From NCBI GenBank assembly GCA_023436175.1, contig JAEZKE010000093.1, forward strand, positions 1-7,198: DNA of 7,198 nt, in the 5' to 3' direction. The notes under the pieces were generated by a model. It saw only the letters and a list, made by a program, of their open reading frames with translations, searched no databases and was not told where the DNA came from. A program made the translations under genes and the position numbers. This document shows, one piece after another, positions 1-5,701 of the stretch (the stretch's first letter is position 1; every line of letters begins with the position of its first letter). This stretch comes from Methanobacteriota archaeon (lineage in GTDB: Archaea > Methanobacteriota > Methanobacteria > Methanobacteriales > Methanobacteriaceae).

Positions 1-625
<625 letters not shown>

Positions 626-635
626 AAAATTTCTT

Positions 636-655
636 TAAACATTTAATGTTTATAA
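636..655 (-). promoter_or_regulatory. Probable promoter with overlapping palindrome upstream of the DJ-1/PfpI gene
   Basis: On the minus strand a TATA-like TTATAAAC (648-655) sits about 22 bases before the ATG at 625, the usual archaeal spacing from box A to transcript start. A 7-bp inverted repeat, taaacat (636-642) and atgttta (646-652) with a 3-base spacer, overlaps the TATA element and the region just before the start. That is where an archaeal repressor would block transcription. The sequence is AT-only apart from one C and one G, so chance is a real possibility. Confidence 0.35.
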
Positions 656-670
656 TTTTATGGTTTTCTG

Positions 671-707
671 AGTAAAAATTGCTGAAAAAATTAAATAGCA
701 ATTTACT
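671..707. repeat. Inverted repeat between the DJ-1/PfpI and methionine aminopeptidase genes
   Basis: The arms aaattgct (676-683) and agcaattt (697-704) pair perfectly over 8 bp. Agt (671-673) and act (705-707) extend the stem past a 2-base bulge, leaving a 13-base loop. It lies in the 3' flank of the aminopeptidase transcript and upstream of the DJ-1/PfpI gene. It could be an RNA hairpin or a protein site; no function is shown. Confidence 0.3.
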
Positions 708-714
708 TAGTCTT

Positions 715-751
715 AAAAATTAATTTCAACTGTTTTTTTTACTGAAAACAG
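715..751 (-). terminator. Possible terminator of the methionine aminopeptidase transcript
   Basis: On the minus strand, shortly after the stop codon at 778, the 7-bp arms CTGTTTT/AAAACAG (745-751 and 730-736) could form a hairpin. It is followed within a few bases by a T-rich tract (about 715-720). A further TTTTT lies directly after the stop codon at about 768-772. Archaeal termination depends mainly on U-rich runs, so the exact stop point is uncertain. Confidence 0.3.
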
Positions 752-777
752 ATTTAGAATACTAATCAAAAAGACAG

Positions 778-1683
778 TCATTCTGTAATAACAGTACAAC
801 CGTCACTTTCTACGATTACAGTGTGTTCTGTCTGTGCGACGACTGCATTGGTTTTTTCTCTAAGTACGTGAAAAGGATAGACTGCTCTTGATGAAACCAA
901 CATTCTCATTGCTGCGTTTAAGTGGTGCTCGCTTAAGTGACTTGTAAGCCACCTGCCTGAAAAGTTTAAATTTCCATATTCTTCTTTTATAACTTTTAAA
1001 GCTCTTCTTGCATGAACTAATCTCATAGGCCTGTCCCTTAAGAATTTAAATATATATGCTTCGTTCGTATCAGTAACTCGCCCAATACCATCGGTTGCAA
1101 ATGGTTCTATTGCTAGAACATCTCCTTCTTCTAATTTATGGGGATTATTTTCCTTGATGTTCGGTATTGAAAGCCCTGCATGAAGTATCCATTGATCAAT
1201 ACTATGGCCTGCTAAATTAGATATTGGGTTAAATCCCCTATCGTTTATGGCTTTTCCTATAACTTCTCCCACTTTCCCGATTTCAACACCAGCCCGTATA
1301 GCACTTATTCCACTTTCAAGTCCCTCTTGAGAGGCAAGTATCATATTTTCATGTTTTTCGCGCAGTTCCTCAGGGATATCGTCCCCAACAAGAACACTTA
1401 TGGCAGTGTCTGCGATGTATCCGCCTACATGTGCGCCCAAATCAATTTTAACAACATCTCCCGATTTAATTGTGTTTTCATCGCCAGCAGGGGATGTGTA
1501 ATGGGCAGTTATTTCATTTACAGAAACATTACATGGAAATGCAATACCTCCTCCAAGTTCTACAATTTCATTTTCAACGAATTCTACAAGGTCTAAAACT
1601 TTCATGTCTTCTTTTACATAGTTTACTGCATCTTTCCTAACTTTTGATGCTATTTTTCCAGATTTTTTATACATATCAATCAT
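778..1683 (-). CDS. map: Methionine aminopeptidase, archaeal type II
   Basis: Cytosolic metallo-enzyme that removes the N-terminal methionine from new proteins. From the ATG at 1683 it is 301 residues, the usual size for archaeal type II enzymes. All five metal ligands of the pita-bread fold are visible: D81 (KIDLGAHV), D92 (IADTA), H160 (NLAGHS), E193 (AIEPFA) and E286 (AQTEHTV). H61 in the ITAHY segment matches the substrate-binding histidine. The type II insertion (about residues 195-270) between the last two ligands is present. The longer reading from a TTG at 1701 has no ribosome site, whereas the ATG at 1683 follows GTGAT (1687-1691) by three bases and the protein then begins MIDMYKKSGKI, as expected for the family. 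It is a single gene with a leader of about 50 bases if the TATA-like element at 1761-1770 is used. Nothing in it looks damaged. Confidence 0.97.
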   Translation of the reverse strand: MIDMYKKSGKIASKVRKDAVNYVKEDMKVLDLVEFVENEIVELGGGIAFPCNVSVNEITAHYTSPAGDENTIKSGDVVKIDLGAHVGGYIADTAISVLVGDDIPEELREKHENMILASQEGLESGISAIRAGVEIGKVGEVIGKAINDRGFNPISNLAGHSIDQWILHAGLSIPNIKENNPHKLEEGDVLAIEPFATDGIGRVTDTNEAYIFKFLRDRPMRLVHARRALKVIKEEYGNLNFSGRWLTSHLSEHHLNAAMRMLVSSRAVYPFHVLREKTNAVVAQTEHTVIVESDGCTVITE

Positions 1684-1760
1684 ATAATCACGTAAATTCA
1701 ATTTTACAATGTTTTAACTAATTTAGATAAAATTAATGGTGCAGTTGTAAGAAAAATGAG

Positions 1761-1770
1761 TTTAAATAAT
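1761..1770 (-). promoter_or_regulatory. Candidate TATA box for methionine aminopeptidase
   Basis: Read on the minus strand this is ATTATTTAAA, an archaeal box A-like element about 78 bases before the ATG at 1683. It would place transcript start near 1740 and give a leader of about 55 bases. In such AT-rich DNA this match is only suggestive. Confidence 0.3.
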
Positions 1771-2600
1771 ATGGATTTAGTTTAACCATACTCACTTGGA
1801 GATATTTTTGACTTAGAATAGATATATCTTTTGATCATTTCAACTCTTTCAATGAGTTTTTAATTTGTGGTCTCATTTATAAAATCATTGAAATTAACTG
1901 AAAATATTTATTTTTCACTTAAGATTTCATAATAAAAATTTTTAAGTTTGGAACATTTAATCAATAAAGATACTGTAGAGATATTTGATTTAATATTACG
2001 ATCATATGACTAATTTCTAGTATATTATGAAGTAAATGAATACTCAATTTTCCAAAATTTTTTTTAATGTATGCTTATTTCTAATCACAGCTGCTAATTT
2101 TTATCGGGATATTGAAAATCATAATAATATAGCAAATATAACGTTGCACATATACCCTAAATGATGTAAATACATCAAACTTTTTATTTTAGATTATATT
2201 TATTCACTAATTCAGTTAAATATGCTAAAAACATAAATTGGATGGAGTATATTGGCTTGACTAACTATGTTACTATCTGAATATCTTAGATACTTAAAAT
2301 AGATTTTATTAAATTCTATAAATTTATATTGTTGGAAAAAATGCGCTGAATGGAATAAATATTCTAGATTTTCCCAGAATTCAATAAATTAACTAATTTT
2401 AGATATGTGTAACCATGCTTTAATGAAGTATTATTTTTAAACTTATTTTTATATCAAAGTGACTATGAATCGAGATAATACAAAAATTTAAATAATTGAT
2501 TAGTAAGATCGCAAAAACGTCGATATGATGTCTATTATTAAAGATATAACTTAAAATCATAATTATGTTGTGTCTAATTTAATTGAATTTAAAAATCCGG
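1771..2600. other. Long gene-free AT-rich region
   Basis: I read both strands here and found no open frame longer than about 60 codons, and no short frame with a convincing GGTGAT-type ribosome site. No tRNA, CRISPR repeat or insertion-sequence end is visible. Base composition is even more AT-rich than the flanking genes, and stops are dense in every frame. The notable elements are the palindrome at 2162-2177 and a weaker palindrome gaata-aa-tattc near 2351-2362. It may be decayed coding DNA, a regulatory region or host to an unrecognised RNA. Confidence 0.6.
2162..2177. repeat. Perfect palindrome TGATGTAAATACATCA (operator-like)
   Basis: Two 7-base arms, tgatgta and tacatca, are exact reverse complements around a 2-base AA centre. 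The shape is typical of a binding site for a dimeric helix-turn-helix regulator. It stands alone in a gene-free stretch, about 490 bases from the nearest start codon, so no target gene can be named. Confidence 0.4.
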
Positions 2601-2602
2601 CA

Positions 2603-2610
2603 TTTATAAT
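2603..2610 (+). promoter_or_regulatory. Candidate TATA box for the small membrane protein at 2650
   Basis: TTTATAAT lies about 43 bases before the proposed start. With the usual offset of about 25 bases, transcription would begin near 2631, giving a leader of about 19 bases that contains the ribosome site at 2636-2645. The order of promoter, ribosome site and start fits a gene beginning at 2650. Confidence 0.4.
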
Positions 2611-2635
2611 TAGATGATGTGGTTTAATTTACCAA

Positions 2636-2645
2636 AGGAGATGAT
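2636..2645 (+). promoter_or_regulatory. Near-consensus Shine-Dalgarno site that fixes an ATT start
   Basis: AGGAGATGAT matches the full archaeal anti-SD complement AGGAGGTGAT at nine of ten bases, the strongest ribosome site in the window. It is followed by exactly four bases and then ATT at 2650. The same GAT-plus-four-bases spacing is seen before the starts at 5616 and 5702. Confidence 0.6.
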
Positions 2646-2649
2646 TTAA

Positions 2650-2865
2650 ATTAGAGCGTGGATTTTATCTGCAGTTCATTTGATATTTGGAATGATTTTT
2701 TTATGGACAGGAGTATTAGAACTTTTAAAGATGAATATTCAAGATATTTCTGGGATGTATGTATGGTTTAATATAGTTTTAGGAGCGTTAATTATTATTT
2801 TGGGCTTTTTATTTGCAAAAAACATATTTAAACCCTCTAAGAATTCTTTCTTCAATATAAATTAA
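2650..2865 (+). CDS. Small two-helix membrane protein, probable ATT start
   Basis: A 71-residue hydrophobic protein with two predicted membrane helices, at about residues 4-24 (WILSAV...WTGVLELL) and 37-57 (VWFNIVLGALIIILGFLFA). A basic tail follows (KNIFKPSK). I do not recognise the family. The start is unusual. No ATG, GTG or TTG lies near the strong ribosome site at 2636-2645, but ATT at 2650 sits at the ideal distance. Starting at TTG 2680 or ATG 2692 would leave the ribosome site far behind and cut into the first helix. An in-frame ATG at 2641 lies inside the ribosome site and meets a stop two codons later, so a nonsense mutation after an original ATG is the main alternative. The stop overlaps that of the convergent GIY-YIG gene. 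Real gene likely; start uncertain. Confidence 0.65.
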   Translation: MRAWILSAVHLIFGMIFLWTGVLELLKMNIQDISGMYVWFNIVLGALIIILGFLFAKNIFKPSKNSFFNIN

Positions 2866-3284
2866 TTTTTTATCTTTTCTATTTCTAATTTTAATTTCTC
2901 AAATGAATCTAAACATGCATTTTTTGCTGCTTTTTCACTTTCAAAATAGAATAGATGTGAGCTGCATTTGCAATCAGAACAACCAAATTTGTCTGTGGGC
3001 AGTCCTTTCTTTGAAATTTCAAAAGCAACGTTACATTCCCATTTTTCAGGACTTCTCTCTAGTATTACTTCACTTACTGCAGAATTTGGCGAGTTTAAAA
3101 AGTAATCGATGTGCCAGAACATTTTTTTTTCTTTTGATAGATGTCTTTGTATTCTGCTGTCAATAGAATTAAGTGCAGATCCTACGTAGATATAGTAACC
3201 TTTTTTAAAATTCATTTCTCCAAGTTTTCCTATTCTAATTCTTGAATTCTGGATTAATTTGATTATGAGACAGTACGTTGCCAT
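2862..3284 (-). CDS. GIY-YIG nuclease-like protein, DUF123 (COG1833, Uri superfamily)
   Basis: A 140-residue protein of the DUF123 branch of the GIY-YIG nuclease superfamily. It opens with a beta strand (TYCLIIKL) and then carries the GIY-YIG variant KGYYIYVGSA (residues 28-37). Next come the RIQRHL helix (44-49) with its conserved Arg, and FWHIDYFL (56-63). A Cys-rich block GCSDCKCSSHLFYF (101-114) holds C102, C105, C107 and H110, which may bind a metal; C84 is also present. Family members are presumed DNA-acting endonucleases, but the biological substrate is unsettled. The start ATG at 3284 follows a partial ribosome site AAGGT. It lies 83 bases downstream of the unknown gene at 3368-3769 and could be read with it. 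Its stop codon overlaps that of the opposing small membrane gene. Confidence 0.85.
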   Translation of the reverse strand: MATYCLIIKLIQNSRIRIGKLGEMNFKKGYYIYVGSALNSIDSRIQRHLSKEKKMFWHIDYFLNSPNSAVSEVILERSPEKWECNVAFEISKKGLPTDKFGCSDCKCSSHLFYFESEKAAKNACLDSFEKLKLEIEKIKN

Positions 3285-3367
3285 TTAAATACCTTAATTG
3301 AGATTTTAATTCAAAAATAATATCTTAAAATTTAATTTTAATTTTTGAGGATTAGAAATTAGTGCTA

Positions 3368-3769
3368 TCATGCTTTAATTTGATTTATATAAGCTTTTAC
3401 ATCTTTTATCTGCTCAAGATAGTCATCAATTATGTATAACACTTGTTCATAGGGTTCAAGTTCACGTTTACACTTTTTATTCATAGATTTTCTTTTAGTT
3501 GAAATTTTAGTCCTTTTTAAATGTCCTAAAAGGGAAGATTTACTGTAGTCATAACTTAAATATTTCAATTTAACCGCTCTCATATCTGCAGAAACTTGTT
3601 GCCTTATTTCCAGTAAATTTTCTTCCATTCGTTCTATGCCAATTAGAGTCATCCGGGCTTCAAGAATGGAAGATGTTCTTAATTCAAAGCTTTCTAAATC
3701 TAAGTTTGAAACCATTCTCTTATAGTCATTGGGCTTTAAGATTTTCTTTTCAGTCTCAGACATGTTCAT
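3368..3769 (-). CDS. Hypothetical charged, helical protein
   Basis: About 133 residues from the ATG at 3769; family not recognised. The sequence is mostly helix-forming and highly charged, with heptad-like stretches at about 32-70 (SSILEARMTLIGIERMEENLL...) and 103-131 (ELEPYEQVLYIIDDYLEQ...). Between them lies a strongly basic patch (about 85-102, rich in Lys/Arg), which could contact nucleic acid or acidic partners. It has no signal peptide or membrane helix, so it is probably cytosolic. The start is uncertain: TTG 3781, ATG 3769 and ATG 3763 are all in frame and none has a Shine-Dalgarno. TATA-like elements at 3786-3793 and 3810-3817 suggest a leaderless or very short-leader transcript. 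The gene stands upstream of the GIY-YIG gene on the same strand. Confidence 0.6.
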   Translation of the reverse strand: MNMSETEKKILKPNDYKRMVSNLDLESFELRTSSILEARMTLIGIERMEENLLEIRQQVSADMRAVKLKYLSYDYSKSSLLGHLKRTKISTKRKSMNKKCKRELEPYEQVLYIIDDYLEQIKDVKAYINQIKA

Positions 3770-3809
3770 AGTTTGAAACAACTAATATAAATACACTGAA
3801 GGTTTTGAA

Positions 3810-3817
3810 TTTATAAA
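3810..3817 (-). promoter_or_regulatory. TATA box upstream of the 3368-3769 gene
   Basis: Read on the minus strand this is TTTATAAA, a very good archaeal box A. It would start transcription near 3788, 7-19 bases before the candidate start codons. A second box, TTTATATT at 3786-3793, would start transcription at about 3765, next to the ATGs at 3769 and 3763. Confidence 0.45.
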
Positions 3818-3888
3818 ACATTAAAAAATGAATTTAACATATTATTGAATCAGTGCTGATTAAATTATATTAAATAAATTAAAATTTC

Positions 3889-3929
3889 AAAAAAATACTG
3901 CATTAAATGTTATTATTTCATTTAATACA
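3889..3929 (-). terminator. Hairpin followed by a T7 run, downstream of the 63-residue gene
   Basis: On the minus strand, the 8-bp arms attaaatg (3902-3909) and catttaat (3919-3926) enclose a 9-base loop. Two more pairs extend the stem beyond one mismatch. Immediately after the stem the transcript reads TATTTTTTTG (T7 at 3889-3895). This arrangement resembles an intrinsic terminator for the gene at 4018-4209, although the stem is AT-rich and weak, and archaea rely chiefly on the U-run. Confidence 0.42.
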
Positions 3930-4017
3930 TTACAGGGAAGTAAATAAATTTTAAGAGAAAAATTAATGGAATATTAAGACAAAGAGAGCTATGAAATCCT
4001 AAATTTTATTAAAAGTA

Positions 4018-4209
4018 TTATTTACTATTTACCAAAGCGATTTTACTGGTTACTACCGTTTTAGCCCTTAAAAGAATATTATCTGTGTGATCTCTATTCT
4101 GGATTTCATATTCAATTTTTTGAAGTAAATGTCCCAAATTATCTGGTTTGCATTTATATGCATCATCTAAAAATTTACTGGATACTTCCCTATCAACAAT
4201 TTCATCCAT
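4018..4209 (-). CDS. Small hypothetical protein, 63 residues
   Basis: The ATG at 4209 is preceded by a strong ribosome site AGGTGA (4216-4221) at ideal spacing, which argues that this short frame is a real gene. The product is 63 residues and mostly polar. The N-terminal half is acidic (DEIVDREV, FLDDAYKC) and the C-terminus is more basic (LLRAKTVVTSKIALVNSK). A helix-forming centre reads LGHLLQKIEYEIQNRD. There is one Cys (C20) and no membrane helix or recognised motif, so I cannot assign a family or function. It is flanked by non-coding stretches of 248 and 346 bases and is probably transcribed alone, ending near the hairpin at 3889-3929. Confidence 0.65.
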   Translation of the reverse strand: MDEIVDREVSSKFLDDAYKCKPDNLGHLLQKIEYEIQNRDHTDNILLRAKTVVTSKIALVNSK

Positions 4210-4555
4210 TTAGTTTCACCTCTACGACTATATTATTTGATCTAATATTTGTCTTAATGAATATTTAGATTTTCCTATTGTAAGAGTAATTGTTGTTATG
4301 TGAATATTTGCACTAATAAATTTTAGATTATTTACCAAAATTTAACATTTAATTTATACTTTGCGAAGTTTTATGACTTTTTTTGGAAATATGCTAAATT
4401 TAAGAGCTAAAACGTTTAGTATCTTCTTTAATTTAAGAAATAATGTATTTTTTTCAAATCGACTGAATAGTTGATTAATAATTGATAATATAATTTTTAA
4501 GTTTGCAAAATGTTCATATTTGTTAAGCAAAATTTAGAAATTTGAGTAATCTGTT
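4210..4555. other. Intergenic AT-rich region between two minus-strand genes
   Basis: This stretch of about 346 bases holds no supportable frame. It contains the ribosome site of the 63-residue gene (4216-4221) and weak TATA-like sequences for it at about 4229-4238 and 4255-4264. T-rich tracts downstream of the membrane gene at 4556 are also present. No RNA gene or long repeat was seen. Confidence 0.5.
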
Positions 4556-5029
4556 CTATTTTAAAACTATAACAATAAAAATCATTATGCTGGTGACAAT
4601 GACATATAAAATTCCAGGTATGAGGTGTGCTTGAAACTCACCACGATCCTCGAATAAAATATCATTAATTTCTTCATCAGTATAAAATGTCTTTGGTGAC
4701 ATATACAATATTGCCTCAAAAATTCGATAATATCCAAAATCAAAGAAAGATAAAAGGCCGATTAAAACGATGTTCAAAGCTCCATGTAGGCTTGGTTCAA
4801 ATGATATGTTGTATATTCCGAGAATAATAAAAAAAGCAGCGAAGTTTAGAAGGGGAAATATATACATAATTAACCATGATACTAATAATCTGTTAATAGC
4901 ATGTGACTTACCTTTCCATGCACTATATGTATCATATGGATTGTAATTTCTGTGGACTCTATCTATTATTAAAGTGAAATGAATAGCAAAGATGAGAGTA
5001 AACAGTTGCTGAGCTTCGGTAAATTCCAT
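4556..5029 (-). CDS. Hypothetical four-helix integral membrane protein
   Basis: 157 residues; family not recognised. Four hydrophobic segments are visible at about 8-23, 48-73, 82-104 and 136-156. A polar loop follows the first (DRVHRNYNPYDTYSAWKG, 23-40) and a strongly acidic loop lies between the third and fourth (YTDEEINDILFEDRGEF, 116-132). The RVHRNY and SAWKG segments look like conserved-type polar motifs, but I cannot tie them to a family. It is likely cytoplasmic membrane, with no signal peptide. The ATG at 5029 follows AGGGGAA by five bases, and a TATA element lies at 5080-5087. It is divergent from the DUF371 operon, with 162 bases between the two starts, so the two may share a control region. 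Transporter or sensor roles are guesses only. Confidence 0.78.
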   Translation of the reverse strand: MEFTEAQQLFTLIFAIHFTLIIDRVHRNYNPYDTYSAWKGKSHAINRLLVSWLIMYIFPLLNFAAFFIILGIYNISFEPSLHGALNIVLIGLLSFFDFGYYRIFEAILYMSPKTFYTDEEINDILFEDRGEFQAHLIPGILYVIVTSIMIFIVIVLK

Positions 5030-5079
5030 AATTTTTCCCCTAATTTTAAGTCAAAATTTCATTATTCAATAATAATATT

Positions 5080-5087
5080 TTTTATAT
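5080..5087 (-). promoter_or_regulatory. TATA box of the four-helix membrane protein gene
   Basis: On the minus strand this reads ATATAAAA. The usual offset gives a transcript start near 5059 and a leader of about 30 bases containing the AGGGGAA ribosome site. It lies in the divergent region shared with the DUF371 operon. Confidence 0.45.
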
Positions 5088-5191
5088 GAAAATTAATATG
5101 TTTAATTATTTATAGTCTTTAATCAATAGTAACTAACTGATTTATTTTAGTAGAACACTTATTCAAATTTAAATACTAACGGAGAAATGAT

Positions 5192-5605
5192 ATGGAATAC
5201 ACTTTTCACGCTAAAGGACATAAAAACGTCACATCAGCTCACAGGTCAACCTTTGAGGTGACCATGGACAAAGAGATAGGAATAAGGGCTGATTGTATTA
5301 TAGGGGTTTCATCTAAAGTTAAGCTTGAAGACTTTCCTTTAAAACTTAGAGAATCTATAAAAAATGAAAATACATTAATTAAAGTTCTATTAGAAACTGA
5401 AAATGCAAAAGATGAAATTAAAGGATATGGACATCCTGAACTTACCCTGGATCATCCAACAGACATGGTCTGTAGAAAAAGTGATTTTAAATGCAGCCGA
5501 ACATTGATGATAAAATCGGATAAAGCTGCAGTTGACCTTAAAAGGGAACTTATAGATGATTTAAAAGAAGGAATGGATTTGAAAGTAACAATAATAGTAG
5601 AATAA
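5192..5605 (+). CDS. DUF371 family protein (COG2090)
   Basis: 137-residue conserved archaeal protein of unknown function. Recognisable family motifs appear in order: AKGHKNVTSAHRST (7-20, with G9-H10 and H17), IRADCIIGV (31-39, with D34-C35) and GYGHPELTLDHPTDMVCRKSDF (split over 78-99, with H81, H88, D91, R95, K96 and D98). RTLMIKSDKAA follows at 103-113. The clustered His, Asp, Arg and Lys residues suggest an active or ligand-binding site, but no reaction is established to my knowledge. It is cytosolic. The ATG at 5192 follows GGAG (5181-5184). It is the first gene of a compact operon: its stop overlaps the ribosome site of the 26-residue peptide that follows. Family assignment is confident, function unknown. 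Confidence 0.9.
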   Translation: MEYTFHAKGHKNVTSAHRSTFEVTMDKEIGIRADCIIGVSSKVKLEDFPLKLRESIKNENTLIKVLLETENAKDEIKGYGHPELTLDHPTDMVCRKSDFKCSRTLMIKSDKAAVDLKRELIDDLKEGMDLKVTIIVE

Positions 5606-5615
5606 GGTGATTTTG

Positions 5616-5696
5616 ATGAATTTACTTGGCGCAGTAGTAGGGGCACTTATAGGAATAATTGTGGCATTATTTATAGTTAAAATCATGAATAGGTGA
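5616..5696 (+). CDS. 26-residue single-helix membrane micro-peptide
   Basis: A very short frame with strong expression signals. AAGGTGAT (5604-5611) lies four bases before the ATG at 5616. The peptide begins MNLLGAVVGALIGIIVALFI and ends with K22 and R26, making one glycine-containing hydrophobic helix with a basic C-terminal end, probably inserted in the membrane. Its ribosome site overlaps the last bases of the DUF371 stop codon. Its own TGA stop (5694-5696) lies inside the GGTGAT of the following gene. The gene order is therefore packed for coupled translation, and the peptide is unlikely to be accidental. No family recognised. It could act as a small regulator or anchor for a neighbouring product, which is inference. 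Confidence 0.7.
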   Translation: MNLLGAVVGALIGIIVALFIVKIMNR

Positions 5697-5697
5697 T
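5692..5697 (+). promoter_or_regulatory. Shine-Dalgarno GGTGAT containing the upstream stop codon
   Basis: GGTGAT lies four bases before the TTG at 5702, and its TGA (5694-5696) is the stop of the 26-residue peptide. This decides the TTG start over the GTG at 5693, which is part of the ribosome site itself. It also suggests re-initiation coupling between the two genes. Confidence 0.65.
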
Positions 5698-5701
5698 TAA
5701 T

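Noticed and set aside
1327..1596. Plus-strand frame of 89 codons
   Set aside because: Antisense shadow of methionine aminopeptidase, which retains all its metal ligands.
1684..1701. Upstream TTG start for methionine aminopeptidase
   Set aside because: No ribosome site precedes it, while the ATG at 1683 follows GTGAT and gives the family's normal N-terminus.
2239..2279. Twelve-codon frame starting ATGGAGTATATT in the gene-free region
   Set aside because: No ribosome site and no distinctive sequence; expected by chance.
2158..2280. Possible C/D box RNA (ATGATGT near 2161, CTGA near 2276)
   Set aside because: The C box is imperfect, the D box is too far away, and no internal C'/D' pair is convincing in such AT-rich DNA.
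2903..3166. Plus-strand frame of 87 codons
   Set aside because: Antisense shadow of the GIY-YIG gene; no ribosome site.
5452..5646. Minus-strand frame of 64 codons
   Set aside because: Antisense to the DUF371 gene and the micro-peptide, both of which have better signals.
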